Source of the DNA: Pelargonium tetragonum
Lineage: Eukaryota > Streptophyta > Magnoliopsida > Geraniales > Geraniaceae
Length of the DNA: 64,000 bases
Direction: 5' to 3'
NCBI GenBank assembly: GCA_036897445.1
Contig: JAYMTL010000090.1
Span: 1-64,000 of the forward strand
In this document: piece after piece, positions 37,814-49,029 of the stretch
Position numbering within the stretch: the stretch's first letter is position 1
How the letters are laid out: each line of letters begins with the position of its first letter
The notes under the pieces: model-generated
The model's input: the letters and a program-made list of their open reading frames with translations, nothing else
Database searches by the model: none
What the model was told of the DNA's origin: nothing
Made by a program: the position numbers and the translations under genes

Positions 37814-40800
37814 TTTTCTTTCTTATCTGCGAATTCCTCATTTCATCTGAAATGTTTTCAATTTCAAGTCAAGCGCGAGTTACTCTCTCCTTTTGAAGAA
37901 ACTTCACAAAAAGAAGGTAGGCTTCCATACGAAGTCTTGCTTTTGGTTCCCCATCGGAATTTCCTAGTTTTAGTTAGTATAACTTCTATTTTGGATTTGA
38001 ATTCTATATGAAAAGTGTACCAGGAATTTTTTATAAATAAGGGATTGCCTTTTGTACTTACTAAATTCTAGGAGAAGTCCTAGCAATGTTATGCCTTAAA
38101 CTTAAGGGTTTTCAAAAAAGGGAGGGTTTCGCTCTTTTACTTGTTATGATTCTGCGTTTCTTATATATAATTGCTGCTGTTTCTCCTATGTTTTTATACT
38201 CTTTCTTTAACCTACTTGTGATAAAGCTGGGTGTTAGCTATTAGTTTAATAAGCCGTTTAAGGCTCTAAAAATTTTTAGTAGGCAAAGGCGCTTATCTCA
38301 AGTATTTCTCTTAGGTAAGTTTACAAGAATAAGACACGTTCTAAAAACCCGGGAAAGTATACCACTAAGACCCCTCTTTTCTCTGAGCGGGAACCTTTTA
38401 TATACCCACACTTCCTTACAAAGCAAAAAAAGAAGTCAAACTCTATATAGCAACGCTCGGGACTTTATTCTCTTTTTTTTATTTAATTAAAAATTTATTT
38501 GACTGAATATAACCCTATTAGAATAGGTATAGAGTAGCATATGAACAACAACAAGAATTATATAACTATATAAGGAATAACCAATTGTGCAACCCCTTAA
38601 GTTTCTTTTACAAAGTATATATATATAAGCCCGAGCTTTAGTTTGGTATTTTTCCTCTCAACCCCCTAATCAGAAGTAAGGATAAAGCAGGAGGTATTTC
38701 CTAAAAAAATTATTAGGCCCGATTGACTCGAGCTACTGCCCCATATAGAAAACCCTAGGAACTCTCCGGTAAGATTATGCAGAATATGGAGACTAAAATC
38801 CAAGCTAAAAATTGAGTTATCCTTCTAGCTGATTGAAGTCTCGGAAGTTTCCTCTAGCAGAGATTTTTGCTACAAAACTAAATATTTACCCCAGTAGCTT
38901 TAGTTTAACGACAAAAACTTATAAGGAACTCCAAAAGATCCAAGGTCAAGGCTTTTTGCTGCTATAATAAAACTTAGTAAATTAAGATTGGTTTAGGTTA
39001 AATACTATCCTAGGAAGATTTTTTTAATCTCCTATGAGTTTTTCCATTTCCATAAAGTGAGATTGAAAGGATTCGATTGGTACATCTGGGCTGGGTATTC
39101 TAGTATACATTAAAAAGAAGGTATCGTCTATAGGTTTACAGGGCTTTTTCTATAACGGGTATCCACCCTCATAAGAAGGAGAAATTTCTGAGTCAATAAT
39201 TACTAAACTCGATAGCCAGGAAACGCAGTTTCTTTTTAATGCTTCCAAGGTTTTACAAGAGGACACATATACCTGACCCGAGAATAAATCAGGGTTAACC
39301 TATTTAATTATTAAAACAAGTGTAAAGAGGGGCACCTAGGAATTTCGCTAGATAGCGTACCCAAAATTTCGAGACAAAAGATCTTCCAAACACAGGAGAG
39401 GGCCCATACTAAAGCCCGATTAGATATTAGATACTGGTTGGGTTTATACGGTGAGTCAATTTTGGTAACAGATTCTTATAACTAATTTACAACGAGAGGA
39501 CCCTTTCGTAGCTCCTTAAGCAATTAATTACCCCTGTAACAAATTAAGTAAATGCTTGCGGGCAAACCCCTAGAAAACTAGTAACTGCTTTTCCAAAATA
39601 GAGGAGCCCCTTTTAGGGGAGCTTAGATTCTTAGGATTCCCTAATGGGCAAAGAACTTACTATACTCTATATGTTTTTTCTAGTATTACTTTCTTTATGT
39701 GCGGTTGGTAGTAGTGGATTAAATAGACTTTATATATTATGAATTCGAAAAAGCTTAAGTCAAAGCCTTTAAAGTTTTCGGGCCCTAAGTATGAAACTTA
39801 TACACTGGATTCCCGGTTAATACTAAAAAAGAGTAGGTTTATGAAACTTATCCTCACATAGGAAATCCTAAATTCTCATTAAGGTTTCAAATGCCTCAAG
39901 TATACCCCCCTAACTTTTCTACCTCAAAACTCTTAATTAAATGAAAAAGGTTCTCCATATAGAAATAGAAAGATTACTTACATCCCCTTAGGCAAAGCTT
40001 TCGAAGGGCCGGCTCTCTTTATTTGTATATTTTATCCGTATTAGCTTTTAGGATTCAAAGTCAGAGTCCCCCGGTTTCCCTAAGGAGCACAGAGTATTCC
40101 GTGTAACAAGAGCCCTGGGTCCCTGTAAATTTCAGTCTATTTTGATACAAGATAAGATTAAGACCTTAGTCGTATACAAGTCGGGCACTGCTATGTTATT
40201 TTTAGGAAGAGTTCTTCTGGTCGCAAGTTAAGGGCCCGCCTTATTTAATGAATTATGGAAAGTCATATATAAACGCCGATGCTACAAAAGTAGAAAATTT
40301 TTTGGTAATAAAATCTCTCGTACGGGTTACTTAACATACATAAAAAAAATTCTATGATATAAATTACAAATACGAGGTTAACAAAGGTAAAAAAACTCTG
40401 AGTATTGGCAATAGGATAACCCCGCAAACTACTTACAAGATATAAAGGGGGTTCTTCTCTGAATTGGAATGCTAAGCTTTTATTTACTCCAGACTTCGCT
40501 TTGACTTATATTGATACGATGCATGAGGAGTTTTTTTGTAGCTTATAATGAAGGGTATTTGTACTTTATCTTTTTTTTAGAATTACCGAGCAACAAGTCA
40601 AGCCTTTTAGGAATATAGAGATAGAGCTTACAGCTGGGATTTTGCTGCCATAAGGCCCTAAGAAAGCATTGAGATATAATCTTAAGGCTTTTTAAGAGAG
40701 TTGGTACACTTTTAAAAAGGGGTATCTCAAGGCTATATACATTCTATGTGGTGAACTTAGAGCTGGTGCTTGAAATGTATAAATAAATAAAATAGAACTA

Positions 40801-43800
40801 AAGCCCGCTCCTGCACTTTTAAAAAGAAAGTACTAAACCCTTTTGCTGGTCAGAGGTTATAAAACTGTATAAATAAGATAGAGGAGAAGTGCTCTTAATA
40901 AAGGAACTTAGAACTTTCGGAAAATCCCGGAACAGAATTAGAAAAAAGTTTGACTTTAATATAGAGATGGAGGGGCTGTCTATAATGACCGAACTTGAAT
41001 CAAGAGTTCTCACTCGAGGAGCCCCCGGACTATATCCCTATAAAAATTTTTCTTTGTTTTCTTTTTTCCAAAGAAGCTAGAGCCTAGTATATGCTATATG
41101 CACTTTTTGTAAGATAGCCTATTAAATTTTCTTTTAGCTTTTAGTATTTATTACTTAGTTTAGTAATGTAGAGAGGGGTTTAACCTTTAATACTTTAGGA
41201 GCCCCTGAAAAAGGGTTAAGCATAAGCAAACAAGTTAGCTGGTAAAACATATAAATAAGGACTTAGGTGAGTGTAGTATACGAGGTGAAACTCTAGTTTT
41301 TTGTGAGGGAATTACTAACTAGGGGATAAAAAAGAGAGAAAGGGTGTTCCAAAGGCGCAGATTGCATATGATTGGAATAACAAGAGTCGCTCTAAACTTC
41401 AGAGGACTTTTGTAGGGCGGTAAGTCAAGAAGTTTAGTACAAATTAAAATTAGGTAACCCCTCGAATTTGTATAAATAAAAGTTATTTAACCTCTAATTA
41501 TATTATAGACAAGCTACGAGTTTTCAAAAGTGAAATGAGATTTAATAAATGAAGAATGCGACGCTCAAGAATGCTTAAGACTAAAATCCCGACTTAATTA
41601 AAACTTAAAAAGGTTATCTATAATAAAGGAATACATAATTATACGAATACTTACCAAGTACTACCTTTATAGGTTATCCCAGAAAGATTCTAATCAAGAG
41701 TTACTTAACTTCAAATTATAGTAATTCATAGGAAAAGGGCGATTAAAAAAACACGGGAACTCCCTTGCTTGAAAGACCCGGATCATAAAAATAGGGATTT
41801 CCTTACGAATTATAGTACCGCCTAGAGACACATTCCCTTGAGGACTTAAAAAAGTATCTTGAATCTATGCTACGGGCTATATTACCAAAATAAAGTTCTT
41901 TTATGTTATGCAGGAATTGTTGAAGCTTAATAACTCCGGATAGTGAATGGAAAAAATGGCTTAGTAAACTAAAATTACTAAAACTTTATTTAGTACCTGG
42001 TACTCATATAACAGGGAAAACCGCCCCTCAAGGAAGGCCCCGGCGAAACTCTCTTAACTGAGGTACAAAGCTGCACAGGCCTATAAAGAAAAGATAGAGC
42101 TCCGGCGTGTGGGTCTTCCTAAGAATAGCACAGAAATTCAAGTAACTCTATCTTTTTGTATTATAAAGAATGACGTAAATAAAAGTAAAAGAAATCAGGT
42201 CTTTTGGTTTACCATACCCCTTATAATCTTATAAGATATCCATTAGTACTTTGTTTCTAAACTCATTAGTGAAAGCGCATATCTCTTTTTTTTTTACTAA
42301 GGCTGCGGCGGGTATTTATGTATGGAAAAGCATAACCTGTGGCAACAGGCTTGTCTAAGTTAGTAACTGCTCAACATGCTCCAGACAAACTCTTTTTTTA
42401 CCTCCTATATGTAAGTGTCTACTGCAATTATAGCATAAAATTCTTCCTTCTAAAAAGATTTTGCTACTACACGTTGCAAGTAACTTCTATAAAATTGCTA
42501 ATTCTGAAAGGAGAGGCCTGTACTTAACTCCAGTAAGTACTATAAAAATTTCGTTTTCGAGATAACTCCAAGGCGGGCATCCTACACTCAGCTACGCCCT
42601 ATCCGGCCGGAGATTAACACAAAGCTTTAATCTAAAAAATAAAGATTACCTTTGGGCAATAGACGCACCCCCTTTTTTGACTTTTTCAGAGACTCAAGTC
42701 CTTCTCTTCAACTAGAAAATCCTGTCACAAGGGTCGGGTTTAGTGTCAATCTTTTTTTATAGGTTTCTCTATTCAAATTAAATATTAAAGACTCGGGGTT
42801 ATTGGCTAATATGTATGCTGGGCAAGAGTTAAAACTTACATTATACTTGTTATACTAAGGGTGCCAAAACCTCTTTAGTCACCCCCTGGCATATTCAAGA
42901 AAGTCCTTGATATTAATTGGAAACTTGAAACAGGCAAACTCTTTTCCTTTATAGCGACTTGGGGTTTCGAGAGCTTTTATTGGATTGAGTCCTTTTGTCA
43001 ATTTTTATGTATTTTTAGAGGACTGCTTTCCTTATTCGGAGGGCTCCCTTCTTAGAGGAAAACAGATGTAGAATCAGAGGGAGGCTTGAAAGAAAAAAGA
43101 ATTTCATTTATACACTATAAGAGTCAACTTTATAGAATTTATAGAAGAAGCAAATATGTGTCCGGATCTATAGCAGTGTAAAGACTCATTAACAGGGGAC
43201 CCTTTTTCAAAAGAAATCCTACGTGGAGGATACTCAAACTCTCAAGTTCTAAATAAGGGGTTTTTCCCGTGACCCCCTGTTTCCTATTATGAAAGTATAG
43301 TTAGTTTTCTTCCAGATCCTTTAAAAAAGTCTTTCTTTCTCATGAATCTTTAGAGTCAAGTTTCCCTACCAATTTCATTTTGTTTTCTACTGTTTGAGTC
43401 TAAAAGAAGCCTCTCTTATTATGCCTTACTGCACGAAAGGAATTCTAAAACAAGGAGGGCTCCTAAGGTCTTTTTTAGTAGGGGAGTCCCCTCTAATTAG
43501 TATTACCAGCTTTCATTGAAGGCAAAACAGCATAAAGAAAGAACTTAGTTAGATAGACTGAATTTGAAATCAACCCCTAATTATAGATGTTTCTCTAGGC
43601 TTCTTGTAAGTGAAATAGGGTACTTGGTAGGTGCCCTTTGAGCTTATTGCAACGAGGGGTTACATCATTAGTAATTTGAGGATTTGTCAAAAGGTTCTAA
43701 TCGAGTTATCTTAGCAAAGAGTGATCAACTAAATGACTTATGACTTATATAGAATAAATCCAGCCTCTTCCCCGCCTCTGGAAAGCCCCCTCCTTTCTAA

Positions 43801-43819
43801 AAGACCCGCCAAACAAGGA
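37814..43819. other. gene-free stretch with GC-rich clusters
   Basis: No gene is visible. Frames at 40819-41013 (minus) and 40889-41080 (plus) overlap on opposite strands, a sign of a chance low-stop patch. A 62-codon plus frame is at 42339-42527. GGGCCC lies at 39780-39785 and 40232-40237, and a ten-T run at 42286-42295. T-rich text at 38150-38240 (TTGCTGCTGTTTCTCC) may be a faint minus-strand relative of the CAG-rich islands. The word ACGAGAGGACC near 39493 was checked as an rRNA motif and rejected. Confidence 0.55.
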
Positions 43820-43890
43820 TTCGTAAGACAGGTATAATTGTAGCCTATTCAAGATACAGAAGAAGAGCAATGGGTCATAGAATTGGTAGG
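43820..43890 (+). repeat. CTA/CAG-rich island fragment, copy F
   Basis: Only about 70 bp. GTAAGACAGGTATAATTGTAG near 43823 resembles the ATAAGACAGGTACAGG word of the 48.36 kb island (minus strand there). AAGATACAGAA at 43851-43861 is identical to 24878-24888, followed by another AAGAAG. Short, so the assignment is tentative. Confidence 0.3.
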
Positions 43891-46689
43891 GCGCTTCTTA
43901 AATGGGTTTCCGTCAATTTCGGATATAGAGAAGTTTAGGAGAGTCTAATAAAATTGAGTGAGTAAATACAAAAAAGGGTCCAGGGAATGCCTCTGTATTG
44001 CTTACCGAATTCGGGTACAAGTAAGAGAAAGCTTTAACATCTTTGCTCTACCTAAAGCCACCTTAACCAAGTGGCAAAGCACTCCCTTTTTAAGAAAGAT
44101 ATGCGAAGGTTCGAGCCCAACCCCAAAAATTTCATTATAACTAGGTAAAATCCATCTATAACTTTATAAGTAAGCATTGAGTGAAATCGAAAAATGTTAA
44201 AACGGACTTTACCTTTTGCTGATTGTTTGGGTACTCATGAAAAGTCGCATCTGCACAAAAAAGTTTTGGGTCTCTACTAAACCAAAAAGAGGGAAGCTTT
44301 CTCAATCTCCACTATAACTACTTTTAGAACGGAAAACTTGTTTGGAATATCACATACTGGACAAAACACACCTCACCCTAAACACCGAAATTTTGAGAGA
44401 TTCTTCTAATCTAAAAAGTTGAGTAGCTCAAATCTTCCTTAGCAATTGTCTTGTCCAGTCCCCTTATTTTCTGGATTTCTCTTCCTTTTGAAAGGGATAT
44501 AGCGTAAAATATAGACTTCCTTATGACGTATTCCTCTAGTTAAGCTAATCCCTAAACCTTACTTAAAGGCTTAATATCATACCTTTTAATAAGTAAAAGA
44601 CTTTTAAACAAAAAGACTCCGGACAACAAATCCAGATTAATTACAAGACTACCAAAACCCAATGACATTGATGCTTAAAAGACACAAACCAACGGAACTT
44701 TCTTTTATTTGAACTTTGCTATATAGAGAAACAGGACACCTTCCTGGTAGAGTTACATCCATCAATTAATTAAAAGCTTGCTTGAACCGATGAGACCTGT
44801 TAATGGGTATGTATTATCATATAACTTTACATCTTCTTTTTAACTTAACTAAGGTGTTTTTTTATCTTATACGGGGTGTCCATATAATATACACAAGTTC
44901 AGTGTTCCCCTAACTATCTCAAGGGTGTGAGTTAGAACCATAAAAACAAGTTTCTTCAGGAGCACCCCTTTTTAATTGCGTATTCGTGCAAGCTAGAATA
45001 GGCGGAAATTTATTGCACTATGAATTTGACTTTACTTTAAACTCCCCTTTAGGCTCTGTTAAGAGCAAGGTCTCCTGATCTAGGTCTAGTAATACCCACT
45101 GTGCGAGATTAAAAACCCTTTGCTCTATAATGAATATACGAGCCCTTTTACTATAAAAGCAAAACTGAGAGGATAATATGAGATTCATATACGATATTCT
45201 AAACAAGGTAAACGGGAAATAGAATAATTAAATTAAAGGAGATCTCTTCGAATGCAGAGCACCGCGCTTCAATTTGAGGCTTTTAGGATAAATAAAATAA
45301 AAAAGATTTTAGTAAGTCGGCCTAGCAAAATCGGGTCTAAAGGGAGAGCTACACCATTAACTTGTTTTACAAACTTCTTGTACTCTATAGTAACACTAAG
45401 GGCATACAGGTCCTTTTTTTTTTAGTAATTTCTTAATTTAGTTTTTCCCTATTAAACTATTTACTAATAAGTCTATCAGACCGAATTCCATTCTTGAAAA
45501 TATGAAGTATCCCATTTAGGCTCTAACCTCTTCTCGAAAAACCCGCATAAGTCTTGGTTTTAACACATGAAAAAGAAAGGGTATTGGAATATTCTTAGTT
45601 TCACTCAAGCAACCTGGGTATTGAACTACTCTGGAGGGGCTTTTTAGGAGTCCGGTATATCGAATGCTTACTAGTTTTTATAAGGTACCCCTATGATAAA
45701 AGTCAATTTTAACAACAGGATTGGAAGCTATCTTTACTAGACTAGAACCTACTGGCATTTCTATTTATCTGAAAAAAGCTTTTATTTAAGATAAACTTTT
45801 TAATCTGATACTTCCAGTTAGAGTCTATATATTATTAAAATTCTTTCTTCTCGTACGCTTTTTTTAAGATTTACTTCGCCAGCTATCTTTTGCACTTGTC
45901 GCACATACAGCTAGCCAAAGGCTTCTTGTAAGAAGTAGGTCTAAGTCTCTTTTTAGAGAGTTTCTTAAAAAGCTTTTTACAGTATAGTAAGCAAATTTCA
46001 AAGTATAATACTTCTAAGGCCCCTCCCGGATAAGGGGGTCCGTTCAAACCAGGAATTGTGAAATAGTATAAAAAGAAAGGGTAGTCTTTCCTAAGCCTAA
46101 GTTTATGCTTTCTTTAGTGCCCAGACTAAGTAAATAAAGAAGCTTAAAACCCGGGGATTCTTTGACTTGTAAAAAACTTGAGAGATTTAACAAATTTTAT
46201 AATTTAGCTGACTTGTAAAAGCAATATGCAAGTTTCTAAAAACCAAGGTATTCCTTAATTATTTCTAGGGCTTTCCTATCCTTGTTCTTGGTAGAGGGTC
46301 AATTCCAGGTGATTTTGCATTTAGTCTTTCGGATTTATTCTATGTTATCCAGAGTCAAGTCTTTTGTTGAAAGAGGTAGTTTTCTATTCTACTTATTGTT
46401 AGTTAGTAATGAAATAGATAGTACTATATAGGTAATATGAGATCTAGGAGTCTTATGAGTGTTAGTATTAAAGGGGTATTCCTCCCGCTACCTGCTCTTA
46501 TCAGAAAGGAGGAGAAAGGCCCCTATAGGATATAGGATAGAGAATAAGTCGTTGTTACCGAGGTAGAGAAGGAGGTTAACTTATGTAGTAGTTTTAGTTA
46601 TACCTACATAAACTATAGGCACACCCAACCCTTTATTCTTTATATTCAAACCTGTTTGTTACTTTGTATAAGCAAACTTCTCTTAAGAA
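43891..46689. other. gene-free stretch; TAG/CTA-dense toward the end
   Basis: Two frames of 60 and 62 codons (43958-44140 plus, 45018-45206 minus) match nothing. A ten-T run is at 45414-45423. GGTACC lies near 45685. From about 46380 the text becomes dense in TAG and CTA and nearly free of GC clusters for some 200 bp, leading into the island at 46.7 kb. Confidence 0.55.
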
Positions 46690-46890
46690 CTAGACCGGGA
46701 CTCTTGTGGAGCTTATCTGTATCTATTGTAGCTACTGTACTACTCCTATTTGTAAAGAAAGGTAAAGTATATTACTAGTAAGTAAGTAGATAGTAGAAGG
46801 TAGAATCTAAATTACTAGGTAAGAGGGTCTTCTATAGTTTTATGTATTATTAGACAGTTATTAAGTTACTTATTAGGAATTTAAAAAGAA
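46690..46890 (-). repeat. CTA/TAG-rich island, copy G
   Basis: CTGTATCTATTGTAGCT at 46717-46733 matches CTGTATTTATTGTAGCT at 48387-48403 at 16 of 17 positions. On the minus strand it reads AGCTACAATAGATACAG, which brings it in line with the AGCTACA and GATACAG words of the plus-strand islands. The right part (46740-46890) is a run of TAGTAAG/AGTAGATAG text. No open frame. Confidence 0.38.
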
Positions 46891-47364
46891 GTACAGAAAT
46901 TCTAAAAGGTTTCAATTTAAAGTGGCATAATAAAAGGGGTTTTTTGCTTGCATATGAAAAAACTTAATGAACTTTGTTAACAAGGCCAAAGAATGAAGAT
47001 TTAGCTTAGGATAATAGGGGTTCTTATTGTCTTAGTCTCCTACTAAGGGGCCCTGATCTTGCTGTTTACTTTATAAATAGAAATTGTACTTTGTATTGAG
47101 ATTCTCCTTATTTATTAGTTACTAATTAAGGGCCCGCTACTTCATGAAATTAAAGCGGCTATTCAACAAGGAACAAACTAAAAAAATCTTAAGGGAGTTT
47201 AGCTATCAATTTTTTCTTTTTTGTAGCTGCTACAACTAGAAAGAAAAGAATTTCTAAATCTATTCGTTTCTTTTTATGGATATCTAGGAATAAAAATGGC
47301 TTAAGCTCAAGAATCCGCCATTAATACCTGGCTCTATTGGTTGCAACTTTAGATATCTGAAAGA

Positions 47365-47700
47365 GTGAAGTTTCTTTCCCATAGAGGGGTTGCCTCAGGA
47401 TTACTTTTGAGTTACTTCTTCCCTTTCAACCCCAAAATATATACTGTTAGATTTATTAGTAGTCCAATGAATCTAGAATTTTCAAGGAAAGTTGAGCTTA
47501 TTTACCTACCAACGTTTACCCAGTTTGACTATAAATGCCCTACATATCCCGGCACTCGCAGTAGACCTTTAGGACAAGGCCTGCCCCGGCAAAAAAGCAT
47601 CCAACAAATTTTTAAAGTCAAAACTAGAACTAGGCTTCAATATAAAGAAAACACAAATATAGATGAGTATGAACGCGACTCTAACTTATGGCATGTATGA
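47365..47700 (+). other. 111-codon open frame of unknown meaning
   Basis: The frame starts at GTG and ends at TGA; an in-frame stop lies five codons upstream, and the first ATG is at codon 35. The product is basic with a short hydrophobic N-terminal patch (GVASGLLLSYFF, residues 8-19). I recognise no domain. What sets it apart from other chance frames is context: a 15-bp hairpin followed by T8 lies about 315 bp downstream on the same strand, and a structured block follows. Length is still within what chance gives, and I see no ribosome-binding site that supports the GTG. Other possibility: part of a spliced or edited gene, which cannot be judged here. Confidence 0.14.
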
Positions 47701-48015
47701 AATTGAGTAGAGACATATACTATCTATAAGAAGACTACTTATGAATGTAACTACAACGAACTTAAAGACTCGTCTAGGATACTGTAGAACAATATAAGGT
47801 AAGACAAGTAAACTGTTCTATAAAATAACCCAGTAGACTCCTTTCTTTCCTTTAACGCTTAATAATATAGAAACCAAAAACTTAACCAATTGATTCGAGA
47901 CCCCAGAAAGCACCCAACGCAAGAAAAAAAGACCTCAACTCTACTTCATTTACTAGAAACAAATTCACTTTAGCCTTAGCTATTGTATTTATACTTTATA
48001 GTCATAGGACTTTTT

Positions 48016-48069
48016 GTAGCCTATAGAGTACTTGTCTTCTGTACTCTATATATAGGCTATCTTTTTTTT
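48016..48069 (+). terminator. hairpin plus T8, intrinsic-terminator-like
   Basis: TAGCCTATAGAGTAC (48017-48031) pairs over all 15 bases with GTACTCTATATATAGGCTA (48041-48059), leaving one 4-nt TATA bulge and a 9-nt loop. An additional G-T pair closes the base. TC and then eight T (48062-48069) follow at once. Stem plus T-tract is the classic intrinsic terminator layout on the plus strand; in organelles similar hairpins also mark mRNA 3' ends. A 15-bp stem is far beyond chance. The stem is AT-rich, and no confirmed gene lies upstream; the nearest frame ends at 47700. Confidence 0.4.
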
Positions 48070-48229
48070 GTAAAGTATTAGATAGTAATAAAAAGTGTGC
48101 TAAGCCTAGTTGTTAAGTAAGGGATATCCCTCCTTGTCTTTTGTGTTTATCGCTATGGAGGAAGGAAACTTAGGTGGATTAAGATAGTGTCTATGTTACC
48201 GACTGAAGGCTTACGTGGGAGTTTTACTG

Positions 48230-48420
48230 TATAGGTAGTATCCTGATAGTGTATAGACCCACTGCAACAGCATCACCATCTTTCTATTTCCTTGACTTAC
48301 TTTACTTTGACTTTGTTGCTTTGCTTTCTGTATTTGTACTAGAGCTGCTGCTATACCTGTACCTGTCTTATTGCAGCTAGGATTCCCTGTATTTATTGTA
48401 GCTTAAGTATTTGTTCTTTT
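48230..48420 (-). repeat. CTG/TAC-rich island, copy H
   Basis: The plus strand is T/C-rich, so on the minus strand it reads like the purine-rich islands elsewhere. 48356-48372 (minus) matches 5726-5742 at 15 of 17. 48387-48403 matches 46717-46733 at 16 of 17. 48346-48366 resembles the minus strand of 8535-8558. It also holds a CTTTGACTTTG and TTGCTTTGCTTT patch at 48304-48326. It links more of the other islands than any other copy, so it may be the least decayed one. Confidence 0.42.
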
Positions 48421-48547
48421 ATGTATCAGTTTTTTAAGGTATATTCCTCTTTTTATCTTATACAGGAAAGTCTTGTGAAAAAAGTAGGACTTTTCTCGCT
48501 ATAGGAAACATAAAAATTGAGAAAAATGGAGGGCAAAAAACAGGGCT

Positions 48548-48574
48548 CACATTGGGGAAACCTCCAAAAATGTG
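48548..48574 (+). other. bulged hairpin in structured block
   Basis: CACA (48548-48551) pairs with TGTG (48571-48574), and TTGGGG (48552-48557) pairs with CTCCAA (48562-48567) including one G-T pair. The loop is AAAC and a three-A bulge separates the two helices. TTCAAAT follows at once (48577-48583), which is tRNA T-loop-like, but its stem does not form. It may be part of a structural RNA, or a remnant. Confidence 0.3.
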
Positions 48575-48612
48575 TGTTCAAATTTCACCCAAGTAAACTT
48601 GCCTCAAGCCTG

Positions 48613-48705
48613 TTTTCTATTGTATAGCTCATCTCAAAATCCAGAAAAGTTAGGATCGCTTTATATGCAAAAGTAAGAAAATCTGTACATTTTCTATTGT
48701 ATAGC
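48613..48705 (+). repeat. 16-bp direct repeat pair, 77 bp apart
   Basis: TTTTCTATTGTATAGC occurs at 48613-48628 and again at 48690-48705. A reverse-complement piece, CAATAGAAA, lies at 48994-49002. The flanks of the two copies do not match. A short local repeat inside the structured block. Confidence 0.6.
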
Positions 48706-48837
48706 GCGCTTCCTTTTTGAAACTTTGAATACACACTCTTCCTTGTATGAATAGTAACAAACTTGTATGATTGTATGAAACTCTAATGTCTATTTCATTT
48801 ACAAGTAAAGCGGAATGATTGAAATAGAATTTCTAAG

Positions 48838-48856
48838 GGTTCAAGTCCAGGCATCT
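48838..48856 (+). other. T-loop-like box shared with 60434-60452
   Basis: GGTTCAAGTCCAGGCATCT differs from 60434-60452 at one position of 19. The first part matches the tRNA T-loop consensus, but only two of five T-stem pairs form here and no acceptor partner for GGCATCT is found within 120 bp upstream. Either a decayed tRNA 3' half or a short dispersed repeat. Confidence 0.25.
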
Positions 48857-48880
48857 CATCTATCTCATCTAAAGACATTG

Positions 48881-48937
48881 TCTGGTTAGAGCGCAAGTCA
48901 ATTGAAGTCCGATTCTATGGGTTCGAATAGGCTATAG
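48881..48937 (+). other. tRNA-like remnant
   Basis: GGTTAGAGCGC (48884-48894) is a close match to a tRNA D-arm, and TTCGAAT begins 38 bases later at 48922. That spacing is near the value for a short-variable-loop tRNA. But the D stem lacks its 5' half and the anticodon stem does not pair. The T arm pairs only as CTATGG with CTATAG (48915-48920 with 48932-48937) around an 11-nt loop instead of 7. Not a normal tRNA. A decayed tRNA is the simplest reading; a divergent organellar tRNA is less likely. Confidence 0.22.
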
Positions 48938-48951
48938 GAATTGGTCAAATT

Positions 48952-49027
48952 GGTAATGGTAATAAGGCAGCATAGCTTTCAAGCTGTGCAATGCAATAGA
49001 AAGGGCAACGAGTATTACCCTAATACC
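48952..49027 (+). other. nested hairpins, tRNA-sized
   Basis: GGTAATA (48958-48964) pairs with TATTACC (49013-49019). Outside it, GGTA (48952-48955) pairs with TACC (49024-49027). Inside sits GCATAGC-TTTCAA-GCTGTGC (48970-48989), a 7-bp stem with one G-T pair. The inner loop region CTTTCAA has the form of an anticodon loop for UUC (Glu), but the neighbouring pair clashes with a 7-nt loop. There is no T-arm consensus. It may fold as an RNA; I do not assign a type. Confidence 0.28.
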
Positions 49028-49029
49028 CC

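Noticed and set aside
39490-39510. ACGAGAGGACC, as in the sarcin-ricin loop of large-subunit rRNA
   Set aside because: The two bases before it (CA instead of GT) break the conserved motif, and no rRNA-like sequence continues on either side. With many motifs tested, one 11-base match is expected.
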